The notes under the pieces were generated by a model. That model saw nothing but the letters and a program-made list of their open reading frames with translations. It did not search any database and was not told the origin of the DNA. Shown piece after piece: positions 1 to 5,937 of a stretch of 6,806 nt of DNA; position 1 is the first letter of the stretch; the number at the start of each line of letters is the position of its first letter. The translations under genes and the position numbers were made by a program. The stretch comes from Dysgonamonadaceae bacterium (GTDB lineage Bacteria; Bacteroidota; Bacteroidia; Bacteroidales; Azobacteroidaceae). The stretch is taken from positions 1 through 6,806 of the forward strand of contig JAITCT010000332.1 of assembly GCA_031282925.1 (NCBI GenBank), written 5' to 3'.

Positions 1-2
1 AA

Positions 3-98
3 AGCATAAAGCATTATGAAAAGTCCTCTGAGGGATTTTTAATCAAACTCATTGCTTTCATTTGGGCGTATACTTTTAATAATTTGCACAAGCTATAA
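3..98 (+). other. Unassigned partial ORF tail, possibly a transposase remnant
   Basis: An open frame enters from the left edge and stops at TAA 96-98, giving 31 codons. The reading contains a hydrophobic aromatic stretch (LIKLIAFIWAYTFNNLHKL). This loosely recalls the C-terminal helix of IS4-type transposases, where a LxxIAxxxWAY-like segment occurs, but the match is too short to assign. It may equally be chance coding in decayed intergenic DNA. No start lies in the window. It precedes other insertion-sequence debris, which is the only contextual support. Confidence 0.2.
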
Positions 99-134
99 AT
101 AGCAACTTAAATTAACTACTGGTTCCACTCCTGA

Positions 135-305
135 AAGTATTTGGAAATGGCTTACGGCACAGTTTACAAACAGGCTGCCGTGTATGTGCTTTTGCACGGT
201 TTGGGATTCAGTTTTCAGCGGGCACATGGAAAGTACCCCGAAAGAGACGAAACCAGGCGCGAAAAGGCAAAAGTCAATAGACTTCTTCGGAAAATAGAGA
301 AGTAG
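135..305 (+). pseudogene. IS630-like transposase N-terminal winged-helix fragment, truncated by IS5 insertion
   Basis: This frame follows a TGA at 132-134 and ends at TAG 303-305; the first ATG is at 147. The reading YLEMAYGTVYKQAAVYVLL followed by HGLGFSFQRAHGKYPERD resembles the winged-helix DNA-binding region of IS630/Tc1-like transposases, where a 'YLEKEYGVxYSxxxVYxLLHRLGFSYQRxxxxxPExD' pattern is usual. The similarity may continue upstream in the same frame through the TGA (N-Y-W-F-H-S-stop, 114-134), implying a nonsense mutation. The last eight codons (279-302) fall inside the left end of the IS5-like element, so the native reading is cut at about codon 276-278. No catalytic DDE domain of this family is visible on the far side of the IS5 remnant. 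It is therefore a broken fragment, not a gene. The family call is from recalled pattern similarity, not an alignment. Confidence 0.45.
278..295 (+). repeat. Left terminal inverted repeat of the IS5-like element
   Basis: TAGACTTCTTCGGAAAAT here matches the reverse complement of 1146-1163 (TAGACTTCTTCGTGAAAT) at 16 of 18 positions, the first 12 being identical. The match stops immediately inside the element, as expected for a terminal repeat. Confidence 0.75.
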
Positions 306-318
306 TCCACCAAGACTG

Positions 319-326
319 TATCTTTG
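319..326 (+). promoter_or_regulatory. Possible promoter -7 element of the IS5 transposase
   Basis: TATCTTTG fits the Bacteroidota -7 consensus TAnnTTTG and lies 4 bases before the ATG at 331. No clear -33 TTTG is visible at the usual distance. A start of transcription here would leave almost no leader before 331, or a short one before the in-frame ATG at 346. It may be a relic of the element's own promoter. Confidence 0.35.
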
Positions 327-330
327 CATC

Positions 331-1146
331 ATGTTTTACAGGGATATGGAAAAATAAGTATTGTGAAATTTAAACGTTAGGCGTCAAAGGTGAGGTATTT
401 GAGCAGATGCCTGAAGTGTTGAATGCATCGAAAGCCGGTTTGAGAAAACATTCCTTCAGGGGCGTTCCGGCCAAATTAAGCAATGCGGATACATTACTGC
501 TTTTACTGATGTACTGTCGGGAGTAGCGTACGCAGTTTCATATGGGGTTACTTACGGTCTTTCGGAAAGCCGTGTTTGTGAGATAATAAACGAGGCAGAG
601 AGCATTTTGACAGGTGATTCCCGTTTTCATTTTCCGGGCAGGAAGGCACTGCTCAAAGAAGAATAGTATTGATAGCTGTTACGGAAAGTCCGGTTGAACA
701 TCCTGAAAAAACAGCGATTAAATTATTGGGACAGGAAAAAGCGTCACGGGCAAAAGTCCCAAACTGTCGCAGACAAAGCCAGCCGGACAATACTTTGCAC
801 AGCCTTTGACAGGGAGCGCAGGCATGATTTCAAACCGTTCAGAAACAGCGGGGTTTGTCTGAAAAAGGAGACGGAATGCATGGTGGATACCGGTTATCAG
901 GGGATACAGAAACTGCATGGGAGCAGTGTTCTTCCAAAGAAAAAGAGTAAAAGGAATCCGTTAACCGGAGAGGAGAAAAGACAGAATCAACGAATTCCCT
1001 CTGTAAGGATCACTGTTGAAAATATTATTCGGGAAGTAAAGATATTCAGGATGATTGCAGAAAAATATCGAACCAGACGCAAGAGTTTTGCTCTTGGATT
1101 CAACTTGATAGCTGCTATTTATAACCTTAACTTAGAGTATAAATGA
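331..1146 (+). pseudogene. IS5-family DDE transposase, multiply frameshifted
   Basis: When joined across frames this reads as a complete IS5-type transposase of about 270 residues, with an N-terminal helix-turn-helix of the DDE_Tnp_4-associated kind and a DDE catalytic domain. Probable start is ATG 331 (MFYRDMEK). Recognisable blocks are KFKR then GVKGEVFEQM (about 366-409), LSNADTLLLLLMYCRE (about 476-523), RTQFHMG (527-547), TYGLSESRVCEII (about 550-588), IVLIAVTESPVEHP (663-704), and then one frame from about 706 to the stop with KKRH, AFDRERRHDF, DTGYQG, VENIIREVKIFRM and RFGLRFNLIAGIYN-like SFALGFNLIAAIYN. Frame changes occur near 354, 378, 548, 663 and 706 (A6 run), each explicable by loss of one or two bases, and TAG 524-526 replaces a likely Tyr codon. 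The first catalytic Asp (usual IDATE/IDVTE) is Ala, GCT at 675-677. The second Asp (886-888) and the Glu (1018-1020) remain. Clearly a dead gene. Confidence 0.8.
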
Positions 1147-1163
1147 TTTCACGAAGAAGTCTA
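1146..1163 (-). repeat. Right terminal inverted repeat of the IS5-like element
   Basis: ATTTCACGAAGAAGTCTA is the partner of 278-295 (16/18 in reverse complement). Its first base is the last base of the transposase stop codon, a compact arrangement common in IS5-type elements. Confidence 0.75.
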
Positions 1164-1172
1164 ATGAAACTT

Positions 1173-1192
1173 TTAGCGGGAGGCTAATTTTT
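1173..1192 (+). terminator. Weak stem-loop with T-tract, possible terminator
   Basis: TTAGC (1173-1177), loop GGGAG, GCTAA (1183-1187) and then five T form a small 5-bp hairpin with a T-run on the plus strand. On the plus strand it could stop transcription leaving the insertion-sequence region before it runs antisense into the secreted-protein gene. The same hairpin covers the TAG stop of that minus-strand gene, but on that strand it lacks a good downstream U-tract. The stem is short and only moderately GC-rich, so this is tentative. Confidence 0.3.
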
Positions 1193-2488
1193 ACTTCTCA
1201 AAATATTCACCATTTGCGACTTACTCCGCTTTTTACCGACCGAATCCGTATATTCCACAACAAGCAAATAAGCGCCCGTCGGCACAAATTTCCCGTTCAC
1301 CATGCCGTTCCATCCTTTGGCAGGATCTGTCCACCGGTAGAGCAGGTTGCCCCAGCGATTGAATACGGAGGCCTGGAAAGAAAGAACCGAACTGAAAGAG
1401 ACTTTTAATTCGTCATTGACGCCGGGCGAACTTCCGGGACTGAACGCATTGGGTATTTCGATGCGGGTACTGTCAATAGATACTTTTATAGCTTCCGGCA
1501 TGTCTGTACAAATGGACTGTGCATCGTCCACTTCCAGCTGTACCTCATAGTTGCCCGTATTTTTAAACGTGTACCGGAGGACAGGATCAGTATAGCGGAC
1601 AATTGTATTACTGTATTCTCCCGTAACAGGATCCTGTTTTGACACTTTCCATATATAAAAGGTGGCGACCGGCTCATTGGCATACGCAGTAAAAGTATAG
1701 CCGATAGGAGCTGACTCCATTTTGTCGGGTGTATACTTTTCGTTATCGCCGAATTCCCTGTCTTTTTCGACGGAATAATGCGCTTCCACTTTTATGGCGC
1801 GATATTCTTCCGAAACGGCGGCTTGCGTAATCCCGAAGTGGTCGGCAAAAACGTCCGTCAGCGTGAAAGCCGTGTTTGTAAGCGGAGGATTATCCACTAA
1901 AATTTCGGGAAATAATTCGGTTACCGTAAGCGCAGCCTCTGAAGGCAAGAATGTTTTTTGTTCTTCGTTCCATGATAAAGTATTGTAAGTCAAACGAAAA
2001 TTCCGTTGCAAAACATTCCGTCTTCCGCCTGTGCCTGTGTAATAATAAACAGTTGGAACATCCGCATCGGCAATAAGTTTCAATTGCTCGCAACGGTATT
2101 CGTCTTCTTCCACTTTCAAACCGGAAATGCGGGGAACGTACAAGCTGTAATCAACAATCCAAATGTAACCGGTTGCCATGTGAGCGTCTACATAATAACC
2201 GTAACCCTCCTGAATATCGGTAATTGAGGAAATATTACCGTTTTGTGTACAAGGTACGGAAACCGCGTCTTCAATTGATTCCTTGTACCGGTACCATTGA
2301 TGTTCGCCGGGTTGCGAAGAAGTAAATTTGATTTGCGCCCCGTCAAGCCCGTTCAGCAGATATATTTCCGTGATGCCGTTTTTATGAACCGATAAGGGTT
2401 GGCTGTTTCCGCCGCTCACTTCATACTGGGCAAAAAGCGGACAAAATAAGAAAAAAGTGGCGATGATAAAAAGTAAACTCTGTTTCAT
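1184..2488 (-). CDS. Secreted PKD-like protein with type IX secretion type B sorting domain
   Basis: This 434-residue protein starts with a clear Sec signal peptide (MKQSLLFIIATFFLFCPLFA, then Q21 as likely first mature residue). Residues about 22-255 are beta-rich and unassigned. Residues about 258-338 look like a PKD/Ig-like fold, including the hallmark FKNTGNYEVQLEVDDAQ (308-324) and a Cys after it (C327). Residues about 343-432 match the CHU_C / gliding-motility-associated C-terminal domain: IPNAFSP, GVNDE, FQASVFNRWGNLLY, GWNG, PTGAYLLVVEYTD and a final NILR. In the family this domain routes proteins through the type IX secretion system to the cell surface, usually with a PorP/SprF-like partner, and none is encoded here. 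The usual NGDG loop after 'FTP' is replaced by GSSP. It is transcribed divergently from the LysM gene. Function of the mature part is unknown; adhesin or surface-structural roles are only guesses. Its 3' end is intact next to the insertion-sequence remnant. Confidence 0.9.
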   Translation of the reverse strand: MKQSLLFIIATFFLFCPLFAQYEVSGGNSQPLSVHKNGITEIYLLNGLDGAQIKFTSSQPGEHQWYRYKESIEDAVSVPCTQNGNISSITDIQEGYGYYVDAHMATGYIWIVDYSLYVPRISGLKVEEDEYRCEQLKLIADADVPTVYYYTGTGGRRNVLQRNFRLTYNTLSWNEEQKTFLPSEAALTVTELFPEILVDNPPLTNTAFTLTDVFADHFGITQAAVSEEYRAIKVEAHYSVEKDREFGDNEKYTPDKMESAPIGYTFTAYANEPVATFYIWKVSKQDPVTGEYSNTIVRYTDPVLRYTFKNTGNYEVQLEVDDAQSICTDMPEAIKVSIDSTRIEIPNAFSPGSSPGVNDELKVSFSSVLSFQASVFNRWGNLLYRWTDPAKGWNGMVNGKFVPTGAYLLVVEYTDSVGKKRSKSQMVNILRSKN

Positions 2489-2513
2489 GTGTCGTATATA
2501 TTATTTTTTTTCC

Positions 2514-2521
2514 TACCTTTG
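2514..2521 (+). promoter_or_regulatory. Promoter -7 element for the LysM gene cluster
   Basis: TACCTTTG matches TAnnTTTG exactly and lies 30 bases before the ATG at 2552, predicting a leader of roughly 22-26 bases. I see no convincing -33 TTTG upstream; that box is often weak in this phylum. Confidence 0.6.
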
Positions 2522-2530
2522 CAAATCGTA
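2522..2530 (-). promoter_or_regulatory. Possible minus-strand -7 element for the secreted-protein gene
   Basis: The minus strand reads TACGATTTG, which is TA-N3-TTTG, one base longer than the TAnnTTTG consensus. It directly abuts the plus-strand -7 element and would give a leader of about 25-30 bases for the gene starting at 2488. Tentative because of the non-standard spacing. Confidence 0.35.
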
Positions 2531-2551
2531 TAAGTTGAAATTTTTTTAATT

Positions 2552-4129
2552 ATGTTACATCGTTATCTCATACTTCTACTGTTTGCTTGTTTACAATTCT
2601 ATAACGTAAAATCAGCAAATGCATTTTATCCGGAATCAACTTTTTTCACCGAAGACGGCGATTATTTCCTGCATACGGTAGAAAAAGGACAAACCGTATT
2701 TTCCATTGCTTCCATGTATCACGTTTCAATAAGTGATATTTATGAACTGAATCCGCAGAGTAATGTCCTTATCAGAATGGGCGAAAAACTGAAAATTCCG
2801 CGTGAATCCGCTTCCTGTGTTTATCATGAGATTCAACCGCAAGAGACTTTATACTCCCTGTGCCGGCAATACAAAATGAACAGCGAAGACATTATCGCGG
2901 TCAATCCCGATTTGTCCGCCCAAACTTTTCAGGTGGGGAGAATCATCCGCATTCCGGTAAATCAGGCTGCTGCACCGTTAAAAAACGAAAACGAGACGAT
3001 TAAAGTGAAACCCAATGCTGTGCCACGGGTTACTTCCGTTCAATCCGTCGAAACCGTTCGGGTAGCCCTTTTATTGCCTTTCGGATTGAAAGATAACGAG
3101 GCAGGCGAAAATATGGGAGTACGGATGGTTGAATATTATGAAGGATTCCTTTTGGCTTTGAAAGCACTCAAAAGCAAAGGAATTGCCGTTAACCTGCAAG
3201 TGTATGATGTAGGTTCGGGCATAAAAAAAATTTCCAATATCTTGAAAAAAGACGAAATGCAAAACGTTCATCTGATTATCGGAGGCGTTTCGGACGAACA
3301 AATCAAAATCATTTCTCACTTTTCAAACAGCAACAGGATTCCTTATGTAATTCCCTTTACGTCAACGAGTAACGAACTTTTTAACAACCCCGTGTCGTAT
3401 CAGGTAAATACGCCCCAAACCATTTTGTATGGCAAAGGGTCAACTCTTTTTATTGACAAATGTGGAAAGTCCCATATCCTTTTGATTTCAACGGAAAAAG
3501 GTGCGTCCAATCAATCGGAATTTACCGGCTTGCTGCGTTCCGGTATGGAGGAAAAGCAAATTCCTTTCAAAACGGTTTCTTTAAAACGGATTCTTGATTC
3601 GGATTTTATTTCCGAATTGAATATGTGGGCAAATAATGTGTTGATTCCCGATGATGACAGTCCGGAAACAATAGAGAAGATGATTACTCCCTTGCTGGCT
3701 ATTCAAAAAAGACATCCTGAATACCAAATTTCACTTTTCGGATATCCGCGCTGGCAAACCTACGCTTCAAAATATTCCGATAGTTTTTTTCAGTTGCATA
3801 CTTCTTTCTTTAGTGTCTTTTATACAAACTTGATTTCTCGGGAAGTGAAAGATTTTTACAATACCTTTTACAAGTGGTATGGCCGGACTATTTTAAATAA
3901 CTTCCCGAAATTCGGTATTTTAGGATACGATACGGGAATGTATTTCATGCAAGCCGTTTATGCACACGGAACAGATTTTGCAACGAAAATTAACGAATTG
4001 AAATACAACGGCCTTCAAACGAATTTTTATTTTGAGAGAGTAAATAATTTGGGAGGATTTATCAATACAAACCTGTTTTTAGTGAACTACAATCCTGATT
4101 ATTCTATTACCCAAACAAGTGTCAAATAG
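2552..4129 (+). CDS. Two-LysM protein fused to a periplasmic-binding-protein (type 1) fold
   Basis: The 525-residue protein has an N-terminal signal peptide (residues 1 to about 24, ending SANA) with no lipobox Cys, so it is probably periplasmic and soluble. Two LysM repeats follow: residues about 39-83 (YFLHTVEKGQTVFSIA to GEKLKIP) and about 91-135 (YHEIQPQETLYSLC to VGRIIRIP); LysM modules bind N-acetylglucosamine-containing glycans such as peptidoglycan. A low-complexity linker (about 137-166) leads to a long domain (about 169-520) beginning VRVALLLPFGL, with YYEGFLLALKALKSKG, a helix-strand segment ending HLIIGGVSDEQ, and PYVIPFTSTSN. This pattern is that of type 1 periplasmic binding proteins (branched-chain amino acid receptor-like). 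No ABC permease or ATPase is adjacent, so a transport role is doubtful and a structural or sensory envelope role is equally possible. Start ATG 2552 is chosen because the signal peptide follows at once. It heads the plus-strand cluster; the next start is 6 bases after its stop. Confidence 0.88.
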   Translation: MLHRYLILLLFACLQFYNVKSANAFYPESTFFTEDGDYFLHTVEKGQTVFSIASMYHVSISDIYELNPQSNVLIRMGEKLKIPRESASCVYHEIQPQETLYSLCRQYKMNSEDIIAVNPDLSAQTFQVGRIIRIPVNQAAAPLKNENETIKVKPNAVPRVTSVQSVETVRVALLLPFGLKDNEAGENMGVRMVEYYEGFLLALKALKSKGIAVNLQVYDVGSGIKKISNILKKDEMQNVHLIIGGVSDEQIKIISHFSNSNRIPYVIPFTSTSNELFNNPVSYQVNTPQTILYGKGSTLFIDKCGKSHILLISTEKGASNQSEFTGLLRSGMEEKQIPFKTVSLKRILDSDFISELNMWANNVLIPDDDSPETIEKMITPLLAIQKRHPEYQISLFGYPRWQTYASKYSDSFFQLHTSFFSVFYTNLISREVKDFYNTFYKWYGRTILNNFPKFGILGYDTGMYFMQAVYAHGTDFATKINELKYNGLQTNFYFERVNNLGGFINTNLFLVNYNPDYSITQTSVK

Positions 4130-4135
4130 TTGGAT

Positions 4136-4813
4136 ATGAGACAATTTACATTTGCTTTTTTCTCTTTTTTATTCCAGTTTACTTGTGGACAAACAAATTC
4201 CTTTTCGTCCGAATGGGTTGTCGGCGTTAACGGAGGCGTAAATCTTTCGCAAATGCGGTTCAATTCAGGATATTATGTTCCGCAGGGACTTTATATGCAA
4301 CCTTCAGGCGGGCTTACGGTACGGTACATTTCGGAAAATCATTTCGGGATTATCGGGGAACTGAACTATTCTTTATGCGGATGGACGGAAAAAAAAGATA
4401 CCTTGAATAATGCACATCCGAACGAATATACCCGTTCGCTGACCTATCTCGAAATTCCGTTGTTGACGCATCTCTATTTTACTCTGGGGAAACGCGCCCG
4501 TCTCATTATCAATGCAGGGCCGCAGTTCAGGTATAATATCGGCGAAGAAGTGAAGAAAAAGATGATCAATGATGAAAATACGAATTGGCCCTATTATGAC
4601 GACGAATACAAAGTAAGCCGTAAATTCGATTATGGTTTGAAAGGAGCGCTTGGCATTGAAATCCTGACCGGAGTTGGCTCTTTTATACTAAATGGAAATT
4701 ACTATTTTGGTCTGGCAGATGTTTTTAACAACAAACGGGCTGATGTTTTCCAGGCTTCTTCCAATCAAATCATCGGCATTAATCTGATTTATTTGATTCG
4801 GATAAAAAAGTAA
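4136..4813 (+). CDS. PorT-like outer-membrane beta-barrel protein
   Basis: I prefer ATG 4136 over the in-frame TTG at 4130, since the ATG gives a clean signal peptide (MRQFTFAFFSFLFQFTCG, then Q) and sits 6 bases after the LysM stop. The 225-residue product shows the OMP_b-brl_2 (PorT family) pattern: a first strand WVVGVNGGVNLSQM, alternating aromatic strands, the conserved LTYLEIPLLTHLYF (about 102-115), a following INAGPQFRYNIG, then FDYGLKGALGIEI, a NYYFGLADVFN segment and the final strand IIGINLIYLI. Charged periplasmic or surface loops (KKDTLNNAHPNE; KKKMINDENTNWPYYDDE) separate the strands. The Cys near the signal cleavage site is not in a lipobox. The family is common in Bacteroidota; PorT itself belongs to type IX secretion, but this family label is broad and does not show that this protein is PorT. 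Tight linkage to the LysM/PBP gene suggests joint action in the envelope. Confidence 0.82.
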   Translation: MRQFTFAFFSFLFQFTCGQTNSFSSEWVVGVNGGVNLSQMRFNSGYYVPQGLYMQPSGGLTVRYISENHFGIIGELNYSLCGWTEKKDTLNNAHPNEYTRSLTYLEIPLLTHLYFTLGKRARLIINAGPQFRYNIGEEVKKKMINDENTNWPYYDDEYKVSRKFDYGLKGALGIEILTGVGSFILNGNYYFGLADVFNNKRADVFQASSNQIIGINLIYLIRIKK

Positions 4814-4832
4814 AGAAGAATACAATGTAAAT

Positions 4833-5927
4833 ATGAAAATTTCCCAAATTATAGCAGAATTAGAAGATTATGCACCGCTTTCGCTTCAGGAAAACTTTGA
4901 TAATTCGGGCTTGCAGACAGGCGACGTTTCCGTGGAAGTGCGGGGCGTTCTCTTGTGTTTGGATGTAACGGAAAATGTTATAGACGAAGCGATTAAAACG
5001 GACTGTAACCTGGTTATATCCCATCATCCATTGCTGTTCAAGCCTTTGAAAAAACTGACGGGGACAACGTATGTTGAACGTTGCGTAATCAAAGCCTGCA
5101 AAAACGATATTGTCATTTATGCTTCGCATACCAATATGGACAATGCTTTCGGCGGCGTCAACTATCACTTGGCAGGGAAAATCGGTTTGCAAAGCGTCCA
5201 AGCTTTAAGTCCGAAAAAAGATTGTTTGCTGAAATTAATCACATTCGTTCCCAAAACGCAAGCGGAAACAGTCAGAAATGCTTTGTTCGACGCAGGCGCC
5301 GGACAGATTGGGAATTATGATTCCTGCAGTTTCAACGCTTCGGGTTCAGGCACTTTCCGCGCTGGCAGGAACGCACATCCTCACGCTGGCAGGATCGGCG
5401 AATTTCACACCGAACCGGAAATTCGCATTGAAACGATTGTCCCGGTTTATAAAAAGTCAGCGATACTCAGGGCGTTGCTGTCCGTTCATCCTTATGAAGA
5501 ACCTGTTTATGATTTTTACTCTTTGGAAAACGAATGGGTGCAAGTCGGTTCCGGAATCGTCGGCGAACTTCCGACTCCAGAAAGTGAAGAATCATTTTTG
5601 CAGAAACTAAAAACAGGTTTTAGCCTGAAAATACTTAAACATTCGCCGTTTACGGGAAAACAAATCCGAAAAGTTGCTTTATGCGGCGGAAGTGGAGCAT
5701 TTTTAATTCCCGACGCCATTGCTTGCGGAGCGGATATTTTTATCACCGGCGAAGCAAAATACAATGATTATTACGATGTGGATAACCGTATTCTTTTGGC
5801 CGTTATCGGACATTACGAATCGGAAGTCGCCACAAAAGAGATATTTTATGATATTATTACAAAAAAAATTACTAACTTTGCACTTCACTTTTCAACGGTG
5901 AACACGAATCCCGTAATTTTTATGTGA
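4833..5927 (+). CDS. Nif3-like dinuclear metal-centre protein with inserted PII/CutA-like domain
   Basis: The 364-residue product has the two halves of the Nif3 (NGG1p-interacting factor 3 / YbgI-YqfO) fold. Likely metal ligands are H64 and H65 in ISHHPLLF, H99 and D103 in ASHTNMDN, and H327 and E331 in GHYESE; in YbgI the equivalent His, Asp and Glu bind two metals. Residues about 130-235 carry the YqfO-type insertion (FVP, AGAGQIGNYDSCSF, GSGTF, HPYEEPVYDFY). VALCGGSGAFL and CGADIFITGEAKYNDYYD lie in the second half, and the C-terminal INTNP-like VNTNP is also family-typical. The length is normal for the long form. Known members are hexameric, and the family's exact reaction is unsettled despite the 'GTP cyclohydrolase type 2' label. 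An AG-rich stretch AAAGAAGAA (4812-4820) precedes ATG 4833. The gene starts 19 bases after the barrel gene and the zinc-ribbon gene follows 10 bases later, a pairing I recall as common in Bacteroidota. A direct repeat in the insertion is listed separately. Confidence 0.93.
   Translation: MKISQIIAELEDYAPLSLQENFDNSGLQTGDVSVEVRGVLLCLDVTENVIDEAIKTDCNLVISHHPLLFKPLKKLTGTTYVERCVIKACKNDIVIYASHTNMDNAFGGVNYHLAGKIGLQSVQALSPKKDCLLKLITFVPKTQAETVRNALFDAGAGQIGNYDSCSFNASGSGTFRAGRNAHPHAGRIGEFHTEPEIRIETIVPVYKKSAILRALLSVHPYEEPVYDFYSLENEWVQVGSGIVGELPTPESEESFLQKLKTGFSLKILKHSPFTGKQIRKVALCGGSGAFLIPDAIACGADIFITGEAKYNDYYDVDNRILLAVIGHYESEVATKEIFYDIITKKITNFALHFSTVNTNPVIFM
5360..5394 (+). repeat. 11-bp direct repeat inside the Nif3-like gene
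   Basis: CGCTGGCAGGA occurs at 5360-5370 and again at 5384-5394, offset by 24 bases (8 codons), so both copies encode A-G-R in the same frame. It lies in the variable loop of the inserted domain, between GSGTF and GRIGEF. Probably a small local duplication or coincidence. Confidence 0.6.
5873..5880 (+). promoter_or_regulatory. Possible internal promoter -7 element before the zinc-ribbon gene
   Basis: TAACTTTG fits TAnnTTTG, preceded by an A8 run and AT-rich DNA, and lies 57 bases before ATG 5938. It is inside the 3' end of the Nif3-like gene, where the codons encode T-N-F-A, a reading common in that family, so it may be coding coincidence. No clear -33 box is seen. Confidence 0.35.
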
Positions 5928-5937
5928 ATCTTAAGAT

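Larger units (their letters stand above)
278..1163 (+). mobile_element. Decayed IS5-family insertion sequence
   Basis: The element is bounded by an 18-bp imperfect inverted repeat (278-295 and 1146-1163). It encloses one decayed DDE transposase whose stop codon TGA (1144-1146) touches the right repeat. Total length is about 886 bp, usual for a single-ORF IS5-type element. If the tips begin at GACTTCTTCG, a TA dinucleotide flanks both ends (278-279 and 1162-1163) and may be the target duplication; otherwise TA is part of the repeat. The left end lies inside an IS630-like ORF and the right end is 20 bp from the stop of the minus-strand secreted-protein gene. The many lesions in the transposase mean the copy cannot move by itself. 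Confidence 0.75.
2489..2551. promoter_or_regulatory. Divergent promoter region between secreted-protein and LysM genes
   Basis: This 63-bp AT-rich spacer separates two divergent start codons. It holds two T-tracts (about 2504-2511 and 2541-2547) and two opposed -7-like elements meeting at the palindrome TTTGCAAA (2518-2525). Neither start codon has a strong Shine-Dalgarno, only A/T-rich leaders, which is normal for Bacteroidota. Confidence 0.6.

Noticed and set aside
21..40. CCTCTGAGG followed by GGATTTTT as a rho-independent terminator
   Set aside because: The stem is at most 3-4 pairs with a very small loop; too weak to call.
93..332. Minus-strand frame of 79 codons across the insertion-sequence boundary
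   Set aside because: It crosses the IS5 left end, shows no recognisable domain, and is antisense to the better-supported IS630-like reading.
791..798. TACTTTGC as a promoter -7 element
   Set aside because: It lies inside the conserved transposase coding block (ILCTAF) and is explained by codons.
694..1146. 150-codon frame as an intact gene starting at TTG 694
   Set aside because: It is only the C-terminal part of the IS5 transposase after a frameshift in the A6 run; the upstream protein continues in other frames and TTG 694 is not a real start.
4130..4135. TTG 4130 as start of the outer-membrane barrel gene
   Set aside because: The in-frame ATG at 4136 gives a cleaner signal peptide, and TTG starts are rare; the extra two residues have no support.
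4860..5201. 113-codon minus-strand frame
   Set aside because: Shadow of the Nif3-like gene, whose conserved motifs on the plus strand account for the sequence.
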